A DNA stretch of 64,000 nt. It comes from Methanoregula sp. SKADARSKE-2 (GTDB lineage Archaea > Halobacteriota > Methanomicrobia > Methanomicrobiales > Methanospirillaceae). This document shows positions 54,660 to 63,495 of the stretch, piece after piece. Under the pieces are notes generated by a model. The model was not told the origin of the DNA. It made no database searches and was given only the letters and a program-made list of their open reading frames with translations. The stretch spans positions 1,468,391-1,532,390 of the forward strand of contig CP121470.1 of assembly GCA_030919125.1 (NCBI GenBank), read 5' to 3'. The translations under genes were made by a program, and so were the position numbers. Numbering within the stretch: position 1 is the first letter of the stretch; every line of letters starts with the position of its first letter.

Positions 54660-55412
54660 TCACACCGGGTTCAGGAGCCGGTGCAGTTCCGAGATCGCGG
54701 TCATCGTTTTGTACCCTTTATCGGTGATGATATAATCCCCGCGCTCGTGCCGCTGGAGAATCATCCCGGATTCGGTCAGCTTCCGGATATGGAAGAGGAG
54801 ATTACCACCGCGCAGCCCGGTCAGCTGCGAGATATCCGAGAAGGTCCGGGTCCCGGTCGCGAGCGCCTTAACGATCTGGAACCGCTGGGTGCTCGCTATC
54901 GGTTCAAGGAGCTCTTTCACCACGGATTCGTCCGGGATTTCCGCGATGGCATCAGCGGGACCGGGACTTTTCCGGTAGATGCTGAGGGTCTGCATCAGCT
55001 CGATCTGTTTCTCGAAGAGCCGGCTGACTTCGCCAAAACAGGTGTCGCAGTGATCGTGCGGACCCTTCTTCCGGAGTGTCTTCATCTGTTTCCGGTAGGA
55101 CTGGATGAGCTCGTCCGAGACCTCGCCGTCACGGATGTGCCGGGCAGAATTCTCCAAGAACTCCAGAAACACGCCGAAGCACGTCTCCCGCATTCCGCAG
55201 CCTTCGACCATCCGGGCGGAGAGATCTGTCTTCGCTGTTCCTATCTGGTGATCGGCAAACACGCCGGCGTACTCTTTCTTCATGTCACTGAGCACCGCAT
55301 CGATGTGCTGCTGGTTCGCACGTTCAACGAAACGCTTCAGGTCTGTCCGGAGCCCGGAGATCTCCGTCTTTAGTTCGCGGATCTCGGTCATTGTTCCCAG
55401 TGCTGCTCCCAT
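54660..55412 (-). CDS. Winged-helix transcriptional regulator with cysteine-bearing middle domain
   Basis: The 250-residue protein has a coiled-coil-like N-terminus (residues 10-32), a middle part with two Cys pairs, Cys72/Cys78 (GCGMRETCFG) and Cys122/Cys125 (HCDTCFG), and a C-terminal ArsR-like winged helix (FQIVKALATGTRTFSDISQLTGLRGGNLLFHIRKL) from about residue 180. The Cys set may bind a metal or FeS cluster, or sense redox state. It is divergent from the MTH865-flavoprotein pair (134-base gap), a plausible target. Confidence 0.82.
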   Translation of the reverse strand: MGAALGTMTEIRELKTEISGLRTDLKRFVERANQQHIDAVLSDMKKEYAGVFADHQIGTAKTDLSARMVEGCGMRETCFGVFLEFLENSARHIRDGEVSDELIQSYRKQMKTLRKKGPHDHCDTCFGEVSRLFEKQIELMQTLSIYRKSPGPADAIAEIPDESVVKELLEPIASTQRFQIVKALATGTRTFSDISQLTGLRGGNLLFHIRKLTESGMILQRHERGDYIITDKGYKTMTAISELHRLLNPV

Positions 55413-55505
55413 AGATCTCTTCTCCGTATTGGTCCGGCCAGGTTATGACCTCACGGGTCATTTTTCTGTACCAGGAATCGTTTGTACACTTTAATGACGC
55501 TCAAG

Positions 55506-55518
55506 TATATATTTATAA
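55506..55518 (+). promoter_or_regulatory. TATA box of the MTH865-flavoprotein operon
   Basis: TATATATTTATAA lies 28-41 bases before the ATG at 55547. A GGTG ribosome-binding site lies near 55537. Confidence 0.65.
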
Positions 55519-55546
55519 TCCTGCAATGGATAGCCGGTGAAAGAAA

Positions 55547-55792
55547 ATGACCAAGTCAGTTAAGGAGCAGATTCATGCACAGATCAGCGGAGCACTCAAA
55601 GGGGCGAAGTTCCCGATCGCAACACCGAAGGATCTGATCGCAGCGTTCCCGATGGGAGCAGAGACCACATGCCAGGTCGGGGACCTGAAGATGACTGCCG
55701 GTGAAGCAGGCAAGCTTCTCAAGGCTTCGGATTTCCCGTTCAGGAGCGCAAAGGCTGTCGCCGATGTCACCGTCGAGCGGGTCGGCCACTGA
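55547..55792 (+). CDS. MTH865-family protein
   Basis: The 81-residue protein matches the small archaeal MTH865 family (EF-hand-like helical fold, function unknown), with the block LIAAFPMGAETTCQVGDLKMTAGEAGKLLKASDFPF. One Cys lies in TTCQVGD. A flavin-binding split-barrel gene starts two bases after its stop, so the two form an operon, driven by the strong TATA box at 55506. Confidence 0.87.
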   Translation: MTKSVKEQIHAQISGALKGAKFPIATPKDLIAAFPMGAETTCQVGDLKMTAGEAGKLLKASDFPFRSAKAVADVTVERVGH

Positions 55793-55794
55793 GC

Positions 55795-56226
55795 ATGGAT
55801 CAAAAATTTCTGAGCTTCCCCATGGCAAAATTATCCGCAGAGATGAAAGAAGCGTTTGGTAAGATGAAGATCTTCCCGGTTGCGACTGCGTCGCAAGACG
55901 GTACGCCGAATGTTGTCCCTATCGGGGTTATCGAAGTCGTCGGTGATGATACAATCTGGATCACGGACAATTTCATGAACAAGTCGCTCGAAAATCTCAA
56001 AACGAACCCGAAGATCGCCCTCTACCTCTGGGGCCCGGAGATCAAGGGTTGTTTCCAGATAAAGGGTCAGGCAACGGTCAGGACTAGCGGTCTGGATTTC
56101 GATGCAATGAAGGCAAAGATCAACCGGAAGAACCCGGCCCTTCCTGCACGTTCTCTCATTATTATGAAGATCACCGAGGTCTTCGACTGCCAGCCGGGCC
56201 CGAATGCCGGCAAAAAAATACTTTGA
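55795..56226 (+). CDS. Pyridoxamine 5'-phosphate oxidase-like FMN-binding protein
   Basis: The 143-residue split beta-barrel protein has FPVATASQDGTPNVVPIGVIEVVGDDTIWITDNFMNKSLENLKTNPKIALYLW, the typical flavin-binding half of PNPOx-like proteins. The substrate is unknown; in archaea such proteins may use FMN or F420. Co-transcribed with the MTH865 gene and adjacent to a Cys-bearing regulator, it may serve redox or stress response. Confidence 0.86.
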   Translation: MDQKFLSFPMAKLSAEMKEAFGKMKIFPVATASQDGTPNVVPIGVIEVVGDDTIWITDNFMNKSLENLKTNPKIALYLWGPEIKGCFQIKGQATVRTSGLDFDAMKAKINRKNPALPARSLIIMKITEVFDCQPGPNAGKKIL

Positions 56227-56309
56227 ATCTTTTTCGTGCAAGATGCGTTTGTGCACAGTCCCAAAAGTATTTTTCATTGATCTTTGTTCGTAAGAACGCA
56301 AATTTTTCA

Positions 56310-57062
56310 TCAACTCACCATCCAAAAATTCTGATACCAAAACCGAGAATAGCCTCTTTGCGGTAATCTTCTCCAGAATGCGAGATTCGGCGATTCCAGA
56401 TTCTCGAAATCCAGATTTCCATGAGGTCGATCATTGTACCAGGAGATAAAATCGTCCAGAGACGCGAACTCGTATCGGAATCTGCGATAGGTGTCAAACC
56501 ATTTCTCGATTTTTCCATTGGTCTGGGGATGTTTGGCCCTTGTGGGGATAGGTCGAATACCCATTGATTCGAGGTATTGTTTGAATTCACTGTCCCAACT
56601 TCCATCCTCATTAATACGATGGGCACCGTATTCACTGCCTCGATCCCTAATCCGTTCACAAAAGTGGGCAAATCTGGTTGTACTCCCGAATTACCTCATC
56701 GACAACCGTAATTGTAGTGGGAGCAAATTCCCGGACAGGATCTTTCGTGACGAGTCATCCAGGATCGGAACAGATCTTGAGTCCGCTCACGGGATCTTCA
56801 TTCCAGTCGATAGGGCCGGCCGACATGCTGTGGTTACGCTCGTACCGGACCCACTTCCGCTGTTTTTGTCTGGATCGTTCTGCTTTGGCAAGTCCCCGGT
56901 CCATCAGATACCGATGTATCCGGTTACGAAAAATACTTACGGTAGGGTCTTTCCAGATTAGCATCTCTAACATCCTCGCTCCATACCGAAAAGCGTCCAG
57001 ACGCATTTGGAATCACGCCGGATTCCTCGGCAGTTACCGGCTTCTTCGGCCGACCCGGGGCC
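56310..57062 (-). pseudogene. IS481-family transposase remnant
   Basis: From the right end the minus strand gives PGRPKKPVTAEESGVI, YGARMLEMLIWKD, RNRIHRYLMDRGLAKAERSRQKQRKWVRYERNHSMSAGPIDW. Then come several stops and frame changes across the first two catalytic Asp regions, and finally IPTRAKHPQTNGKIEKWFDTYRRF with the Glu. It is related in pattern to the intact IS481 copies but clearly diverged and dead. Confidence 0.8.
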
Positions 57063-57487
57063 TCACACCGCAGGAGACTGCCCGCGTTGCCGGCCTTGTC
57101 CGCATCTCCAAGCTCGGGCAGGTGCTCGCCGACCAGACCGGCGAACTGTCGGAGATCGTCCATGGAGTCCGGAAGAAAGGCAACGTCCTCCCGGCTGCCT
57201 CGAAGAACGCGGTCCAGCTGGCCCTCATCCCCTGTACCATGAACTTAAAGACGCTTACTGACACGTTCCCGCAGATCAACGATCCGGTCAACCAAGCGAT
57301 GCGGCAGCAGGATGATATCCTGCGGGACACCATCACCCGCCAGTACCAGGGGTATCTCGACCGGTTCGCGTCCCATAAGACCCATCAGGGTGTGAGTTCT
57401 CCCGTATTCTCTTCCAGATTGAGGGGATGGCTTCAACAATCCGGGAGATCCGAAAGTCCACCCGGCTTTTATAAACGGTACCGGTAA
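57058..57487 (+). pseudogene. Truncated gene remnant of unknown family
   Basis: An open frame entering from the dead IS481 element encodes about 120 residues of plausible protein (TARVAGLVRISKLGQVLADQ ... MNLKTLTDTFPQINDPVNQAMRQQDDILRD) with helical character and no membrane segment. It has no start of its own, so the element may have cut a gene whose 5' part is lost. I do not recognise it. Confidence 0.35.
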
Positions 57488-57614
57488 AATCCTGTTTCGC
57501 TGCAATGCAGTTTACAATGACAGCATATGGATCTGCCCGCCACTCCGCATGCCCAGACCAGATTCCTGACAGGAAGTCAGAATCTTTTTCAATCAAGGAG
57601 CGTGTATCGCTCTT

Positions 57615-58196
57615 TTAATGTCTTCCGGAACGCTGCCGCCGGATCTCCAGTGCCACTTCGTTCCTCCGCAGGAAGCTGGGCGTCCACGGTGAATCATATC
57701 GCATCAAAAAAGGCCGGTCCGTGGCAACGATTCCTTCCTCCTCCAGCCCCGCCCGCAGTCGTGCTGTTGCTGCATCCACGCCTTCCGGGGGAGCATCTCC
57801 CGAAAACCGGATCACGGCAAGGTCTCGTTCTGGAACCGTCACGATCTGCACCCGGCTGTCGAGCGGGTCCGGGATATTCTTCCGGGTTGATCCTGCCGGC
57901 ATCGCAAACGACATTGATTGTTTATCGGACACCACCGGGGCGATCATGGGAATCTTTTCCCGGGGGCGTGTTGCTCCCGGAGATGTAGGCAAAAAGAAGG
58001 TTGAACCCTGCATTGTCATCAGCAGTATAAACGGTGGCAAGCACCAATTCGGGGTAGTGCCGGAACTCGATCTCCCGGCTCTTTCCTTTTTCTGTATACA
58101 GGTTAGTGCCGGCAGAAGACCGGCTGAGTAGCAGGGCCAGCAGCAGGATAGCCGCAAGGGCACCGATCCCGATAATCGCAGTGCATATCGCCTCAT
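57615..58196 (-). pseudogene. SOUL-type heme-binding protein, frameshifted
   Basis: The C-terminal half reads REKIPMIAPVVSDKQSMSF, IPDPLDSRVQIVTVPERDLAVIRFSG and RPFLMRYDSPWTPSFLRRNEVALEI, a clear SOUL/HEBP domain. The N-terminal half is in another frame: a hydrophobic anchor (GALAAILLLALLLS), then YTEKGKSREIEFRHYPELV and NLLFAYISGSNTP. The break is in a run of five C near 57968; one C fewer restores SNTPREKI. The initiation region is also unclear. It is probably inactive, unless the run is a sequence error. Confidence 0.78.
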
Positions 58197-58258
58197 GGGA
58201 TGATGCAGCTCATAAAAGGGTGTTTCCTGCCAAAAGCCGGGAAGAAAAATGAGGGAGG

Positions 58259-58735
58259 TTACCCGTTTTTCAGGGCAACGATATCTTTCACACCCACCAG
58301 TTTCCAGACGAGGGATCGCTCCTTGTTTACCAGTACGTTCTGGGGGTCATCAGGGCGATAGCCGAGCGCGGTAAGCACATGGGGCGAGAGTTTTTTCCTT
58401 GTCACCATATCCACGAACTGTTGCCTGACCTTCTTTTTCCCTGCCGGGTCCTTCACCTCTTCCAGCGTCCCCTGCAGGCTCACAAAGGAGAAGACGGACA
58501 GGTCAGGCGCATACTCCTCGATCTCGACCGAGACTTTTGGGTTGGCTGCAAAATACTTCATCTTCCTGCCGTACTTTGTGGAAAGGAAATACAGGTATTT
58601 TCTGTCAAAGACGTACATAAACGGGGCAATATAGGGATGATCACAGGAGCCAAACGAGATCCGTGATACACACTGCCGTTCGATCAATGCATCGTACTCT
58701 TTTTTTGGCATTTTAGGGATTTTTAGTGGGTCCAT
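58259..58735 (-). CDS. Pyridoxamine 5'-phosphate oxidase family protein
   Basis: The 158-residue protein is a split-barrel FMN-binding type with the core YIAPFMYVFDRKYLYFLSTKYGRKMKYFAANPKVSVEIEEY and VFSFVSLQGTLEEV. The C-terminal part (QFVDMVTRKKLSPHVLTALGYRPDD) is an extra helix. The ATG at 58735 starts MDPLKIPKMPKKEYD; a start six codons upstream (58753) is possible. It is not closely alike to the one at 55795. The SOUL pseudogene lies 62 bases downstream. Confidence 0.86.
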   Translation of the reverse strand: MDPLKIPKMPKKEYDALIERQCVSRISFGSCDHPYIAPFMYVFDRKYLYFLSTKYGRKMKYFAANPKVSVEIEEYAPDLSVFSFVSLQGTLEEVKDPAGKKKVRQQFVDMVTRKKLSPHVLTALGYRPDDPQNVLVNKERSLVWKLVGVKDIVALKNG

Positions 58736-58753
58736 ACCATTATCATTCCTCAT

Positions 58754-59070
58754 GTGAGTGGTTGTGTCAGGAAAGGAATAAGTGTGATCTCATACCCGTG
58801 GTCGATGTGGACCCGGATAATACTGACAAATTCCGCGATGCCCCATTGATCAGTACCTGCCCGCATTCCCGCATTCTCATCATCCGCTGCGTTGAGCCGG
58901 ATTCCGTTGGTCTGATAGTTCGAAGATGGGTAGTGTGAAGATTCGGCTGTAAATTACTCAACCCTGATTCCCATGGATCAATAGTATCAATCAGTGCACA
59001 TGAATCCATCGAACCGCTCCGCTCCTCAAACGCCTTGGGAGCCATCCCCCGAACCGTTTGCTAAGTGAAG
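58754..59070. other. Intergenic stretch, nothing recognised
   Basis: About 317 bases between the flavin protein gene and the IS256 remnant. It probably includes the end of that element, but no inverted end was found. Confidence 0.4.
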
Positions 59071-60253
59071 TTAAAGATCTGCACATGATACGACGGGAAG
59101 TTCGGGAGCTGGACAGACTTCTGCCTTTGCACCTGCACTCTGACCATCAAGGAATTCTGCCATGGTGAGGTATCGATAGCCGGTAACCCAATCTTCATTC
59201 TTATCGATGAGGATCGAACCGATGAGGCGCAGGAGCGATTCACTACGTGGAAAAGCGGCCACGACTTTTGTTCTCCGCTTTATTTTAGGCATTCACGCGT
59301 TCAACCATATTCGTAGTTCGGATCCGTTTCCCATGTTCTGTCGGGAAATCCCGGTAGTTGCCGACATCGAACATAAATAGTTCAACGGTATCGGCGGCCT
59401 TCCGAAATTCCCTGCGTTCGAGGTTATCGGCAAGCTCGGACAACCGGTCTGTAGTATCCGTTCAGGGTCGATTTCACCAATGTTATCACTTCACTGGCGC
59501 ATTTTCGGGTCATTCCGGAGGATCGCGTGAAAGAAATGGACCTGGCACATTTGCCAACTCGCACCAAGGAATTAAGTTTGTGTCCATCGGATATTCCCAG
59601 CTGGACCCCACGTAACCCCCGGGACTTCAGGTCATCAAACAATGAGAGCCAGAAACCCTTTATTCTCGCTGTCTGCACCGCAGAACCCAAGAATCTCGCG
59701 ATACCCGTCTTCACGGATGCCGGCAAGATTCAATATTGCCGTATTCACCTACCGGCTGTGGCGGCGGACCTTGACATATACCGCATCAACGATGAGGTAC
59801 ATTCTCTGTTGTTCGATGGGCCGGCGGAAAAATTCATTCACTTTGTCATCAAGGGATTGTGGGATACGGTCTTTGGCTGATACACCGTTGACACCAAATT
59901 TCTCCATGATGTGGCGAACCCTTCGGGTTGATACTCCCTGAATATACGATTCCGGGATCGCATTGATGAGTGCTTGTTCCACCCGACTCTATTTTTCAAA
60001 GACTGCTGTCTCAAATGATTTCTCACGAAATTCTGGTTTGCTCAGAGTCAACATTCCCAGTTTCGTTAACAAAGTTCTCGGCTTACTACTATTTCTCCGA
60101 GCAACTCGTTCCGTCGTTGGTTCATATCGTTTGGCTCCAGCCTGCTGCTCTGATTCATACTGCCTGACGAGGTTGAGAAAAAATGTCACAAGGGATCTTT
60201 CGTCCTTCATCCTTATCGTCAAGATAATCTTGGATTGAGTCATTCATTTTCAT
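59071..60253 (-). pseudogene. IS256 (mutator-type) transposase remnant
   Basis: Pieces in order on the minus strand are MKMNDSIQDYLDDKDEG, then LLTKLGMLTLSKPEFREKSFE, ALINAIPESYIQGVSTRRVRHIMEKFGVNGVSA, QRMYLIVDAVYVKVR (first Asp), GFWLSLFDDLKSRGLRGVQL with GISDGHK (second Asp), and IKRRTKVVAAFPRSESLLRLIGSILIDKNEDWVTGYRYLTM. Many frame changes and an internal loss before the last block make it dead. The element family is unlike the other IS relics in the window. Confidence 0.85.
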
Positions 60254-60582
60254 TGATCTGGTCTCCTTTTGTTGCATAAATTAGAGATTAGGGCATTTTC
60301 ACTTTTACAGCAAATTGTTTACACTATCATTTATGTGAGGGGCAGGCTGTCATAAAATTCGATTTGTGAGGATGGGTGGAATTATTATTCGCATAGCGAT
60401 GAGTGAAAAAAAATTGCAGTTATTGGGTTTGTTATCTCCTTCATTACTGGAATTTTCTGCTCTGGAGAAACGTGCATAAACTCAAAACAGTTCACACCGG
60501 AACCATGAAAATCGATAAATCCAACCCTATTTTGTAGGCAGCCAAGACTGAGATGTTTTTAGGATCCCAAAATAAAAAAAAA
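60254..60582. other. AT-rich intergenic stretch
   Basis: About 329 bases, more AT-rich than its surroundings, lying between the IS256 remnant and the DEAD-box gene. No coding frame or clear repeat is seen. Confidence 0.4.
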
Positions 60583-62190
60583 TTACCGGTAATTCTCCCG
60601 TTTCCCGGAGGCCGGCTCGATGCCAGATGGCTGGTTCCGGATCGTCCGCTCCTTCATGATAGAGTAAACTTCTGCAGCATGCTCTTTTGGGATCTCGACA
60701 AAGGAGTACGAATCGAGGATCCGGATCGCGCCGATTGCCTTCCCGGGAATCCCGGTCTCGCCAGCGATCGCGCCGACAATATCTTTCGGCTGGACCTTGT
60801 GGGCACGGCCCACGCCAAGGAAGAACCTAACCATGCCGACCTCCGCACCGGTCTCGCCGAAATCGATCTCCTCGCGCTTCTCCGCTTTCTCTTCGGTGCC
60901 GGGCTCCATCTGCATCTTTAAGAGGGCTGCCGCGATCTCGATCGTGGAGAGCTCGGCGTCAGTCTCTTTCTCGATGATGTCGAGGTAATTCTCCATGTTG
61001 CCGGCAAGGACAATCTCCCGGACCTTGTCAAGGGTCGCCCGGGTCCGGGTCTCCGCGACATCGCTCTCGCTCGGGACCGGCATCCGGGGAATCTGGATCT
61101 TTGCATACTTCTGGATCTCGTGGAGCTTCGAGTAGTCGCGGGAGGTGATAAAGGTCACGGCCCGCCCGGCCTTTCCGGCCCGCCCGGTCCGGCCGATCCG
61201 GTGGACATAATACTCGACATCCTGGGGGACATCGAAGTTGATGACCATATCGACATCATCGACATCGATACCGCGGGCAGCGACATCGGTTGCGATCAGG
61301 ATATCGATCGAGCCCTTCCGGAACCCACCCATCACCCGGTCGCGCTGCGTCTGCTTCATGTCCCCATGGAGCTCCTCAGCCCGGTACCCGCGGGCCTTGA
61401 CCTTGCCTGCGAGTTCCTCGGCCCGGCGCTTCGTGTTGCAGAAGATGATCGCGAGCTGAGGATCGACGAGATCGATGAGCCGGCAGAGGACGTCGAGCTT
61501 GTCCCGGTCCTTGACCTCGATATAGGACTGCTCGATCATCGGGACGGTCAGCTCCGCATACTGGACCTTAACAAACTCCGGCTTGTTCTGGAACCTTTTT
61601 GAGATATCGATGATCGGCTGCGGGAGCGTTGCCGAGAAGAGGAGGGTCTGCCGCTCCTGCGGGATCTTCTTTAAGATCAGCTCGATGTCGTCCCGGAAGC
61701 CCATGTCGAGCATCTGGTCGGCCTCATCGAGGACTACCATCTTCACGTTGTCGAGACGGAGGGTCTTTCGTTCGAGGTGGTCCATGACCCGCCCGGGCGT
61801 GCCGATGACAATCTGGACGCCGGAGTGGAGGGCACGCAGCTGCCGCTCGATCGGCTGCCCGCCGTACACGGGAAGCACCGCGATCCGGGGGAAGTGGGCG
61901 AGGAGCTGAGAGAACTCTTCGGCGATCTGGATGCAGAGCTCCCGGGTCGGGCAGAGGACGATTGCCTGCGGGAGCCGGAGAGAAGCGTCAATCTTTTCGA
62001 TGAGCGGGATACCAAATGCTGCAGTCTTGCCGGTGCCGGTCTGGGCCTGGGCAGTCACGTCACGGCCGGTCTGGATGAGAGGGATAGCGAGTGCCTGGAT
62101 AGGTGTAGGCTCTTCAAAGCCCATATCTTCTATTGCTTTTCCGATCTCGCGCGAAAGGCCGAGCTCGGAGAATTGTATACGAGAATTCAT
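60583..62190 (-). CDS. DEAD-box RNA helicase with DbpA-type RNA-binding domain
   Basis: The 535-residue protein has the complete helicase core: Q motif FEEPTPIQALAIPLIQ, AQTGTGKT near 50, PTRELCIQ, VLDEADQML near 155, SAT in LLFSATLPQ, and HRIGRTGRAGKAGRAV near 335. An acidic spacer follows, and the C-terminal GMVRFFLGVGRAHKVQPKDIVGAIAGETGIPGKAIGAIRI is a DbpA/CsdA-like RNA-binding fold that in bacteria targets structured RNA. It likely remodels rRNA or mRNA. It is complete, with no operon partner. Confidence 0.95.
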   Translation of the reverse strand: MNSRIQFSELGLSREIGKAIEDMGFEEPTPIQALAIPLIQTGRDVTAQAQTGTGKTAAFGIPLIEKIDASLRLPQAIVLCPTRELCIQIAEEFSQLLAHFPRIAVLPVYGGQPIERQLRALHSGVQIVIGTPGRVMDHLERKTLRLDNVKMVVLDEADQMLDMGFRDDIELILKKIPQERQTLLFSATLPQPIIDISKRFQNKPEFVKVQYAELTVPMIEQSYIEVKDRDKLDVLCRLIDLVDPQLAIIFCNTKRRAEELAGKVKARGYRAEELHGDMKQTQRDRVMGGFRKGSIDILIATDVAARGIDVDDVDMVINFDVPQDVEYYVHRIGRTGRAGKAGRAVTFITSRDYSKLHEIQKYAKIQIPRMPVPSESDVAETRTRATLDKVREIVLAGNMENYLDIIEKETDAELSTIEIAAALLKMQMEPGTEEKAEKREEIDFGETGAEVGMVRFFLGVGRAHKVQPKDIVGAIAGETGIPGKAIGAIRILDSYSFVEIPKEHAAEVYSIMKERTIRNQPSGIEPASGKRENYR

Positions 62191-62569
62191 GCTGCTCTCT
62201 ATTTGGCGCCAGGGGTCTTAAGACCGCGCACTCATGAGGATGCTTCTGCCGGATCCTGCCGGAGGATACCTCTTCTTGCGATCCGGATGAATAACCGGCG
62301 CACGGGAGCAATTCGGGGGATCCGGTCGCGGCGCGCGGCTTTCGGGGAGTCGGGGCCCAAGGGATCGAAGCCCGGCCAGGACTGGAAGGTCAGGATACGG
62401 GCAGGCACAAGAACCAACTCCCGTAAAAGCTGCCGGAGAAATTTCGGGAACGTGACTTCTGGAAGATTCGGGGCCGGCCCCGCAAAAATTTTTGGAGATT
62501 GCCCAATGCAATGGGAAAAAACGAAAAAAAATGAAGAAAAATTGCGAAAAAATTTCCGGCGTTGGCGGT
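62191..62569. other. Intergenic stretch without a supported gene
   Basis: About 379 bases upstream of the helicase and downstream of the MBL gene (both minus strand). On the minus strand the portion 62517-62552 is T-rich and may terminate the MBL transcript. Confidence 0.45.
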
Positions 62570-63313
62570 TCAGAGATCGATGGTCAGCTCATCGGTGGCT
62601 GCGATGAGACCCGGACAGATCGCCTCGAACCTCTCCTGGAGAGCGTGCCGTTCCATGAGCGTCGGATAGACCATCGCCCCAAAGTGCATCAGCGCGAGAC
62701 GTTTTGCCCGGGCGCGTTCTGCGATCCCGATCGCATCCTCCGGGTTGAGGTGCGGCCACTCGGGGCTCGCTTCTCCCGACCGGAGGCCGCATTCAGTTAT
62801 GAGGAGGTCTGTATCCCACCCTAGCCGGTCGGCGTTGTCGCAGAGACCGGTATCGGTGCAGTACGCGATCGCCTTCCCGTCAATTTCGAGCCGGTACCCG
62901 AAGCAGGGGGCCGGGTGGACGAGCGGCAGGCATTCGAGAGTAAACGGCAGGGTGTGTCGTCCCGGTTCGAGTTCCCTGACGGTTGCCGGGTACGGGAGCC
63001 TGGCGAAGGGTACGGTGAACGGCTCGCCGACAAATCTCTGAAGGTCAGCAAGACTCCCGGCCTGGGTGAAGACCGTCAGCCCTCTCTTCAGCCGGAACTT
63101 GACCAGCGTATGCAGCCCGGCGATATGATCGATGTGGAGATGGCTGATGAAGATGAGGACCGGTTTCTCCTGCGTGATGTACCGGTCTGCTTTTGCAATC
63201 CCGTTCCCCGCATCGAAGATAATATCGTACTCGCGCGACCGGACAAGGACCGAGGACGTATTTCCCGTCGCGGTGTCGTACCATCCGTTGGTGCCAAGGA
63301 ATGTCACCTGCAT
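62570..63313 (-). CDS. MBL-fold metallohydrolase, RNase Z-like
   Basis: The 247-residue protein starts MQVTFLGTNGWYDTATGNTS and has the metal motif SHLHIDHIAG near residue 60, a second ligand region LPLVHPAPCFGYRLE, CTDTGLCD (Asp), ITECGLRSG and a final MHFGAM His. This is the layout of small RNase Z/arylsulfatase-like hydrolases, but the exosite arm of true tRNase Z is not visible. The ATG at 63313 fits the family start better than one at 63340. The substrate is unassigned. Confidence 0.86.
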   Translation of the reverse strand: MQVTFLGTNGWYDTATGNTSSVLVRSREYDIIFDAGNGIAKADRYITQEKPVLIFISHLHIDHIAGLHTLVKFRLKRGLTVFTQAGSLADLQRFVGEPFTVPFARLPYPATVRELEPGRHTLPFTLECLPLVHPAPCFGYRLEIDGKAIAYCTDTGLCDNADRLGWDTDLLITECGLRSGEASPEWPHLNPEDAIGIAERARAKRLALMHFGAMVYPTLMERHALQERFEAICPGLIAATDELTIDL

Positions 63314-63495
63314 GCGTCCGTATTGGAACCGGAAGGACAAAAAGAGATCATCCGGCTTTTCCGGTGAGCAGACCCGGCTGCCGTATTTCGTTAGCCGGTA
63401 TTTTGCTCTGTAGTTTGCTCTGTAGAGACCCTATTGAAAACAGACGGTACTGATGACCGAAAGATCGCAGGTACAGCGTCTCCTTACTTCGATGT

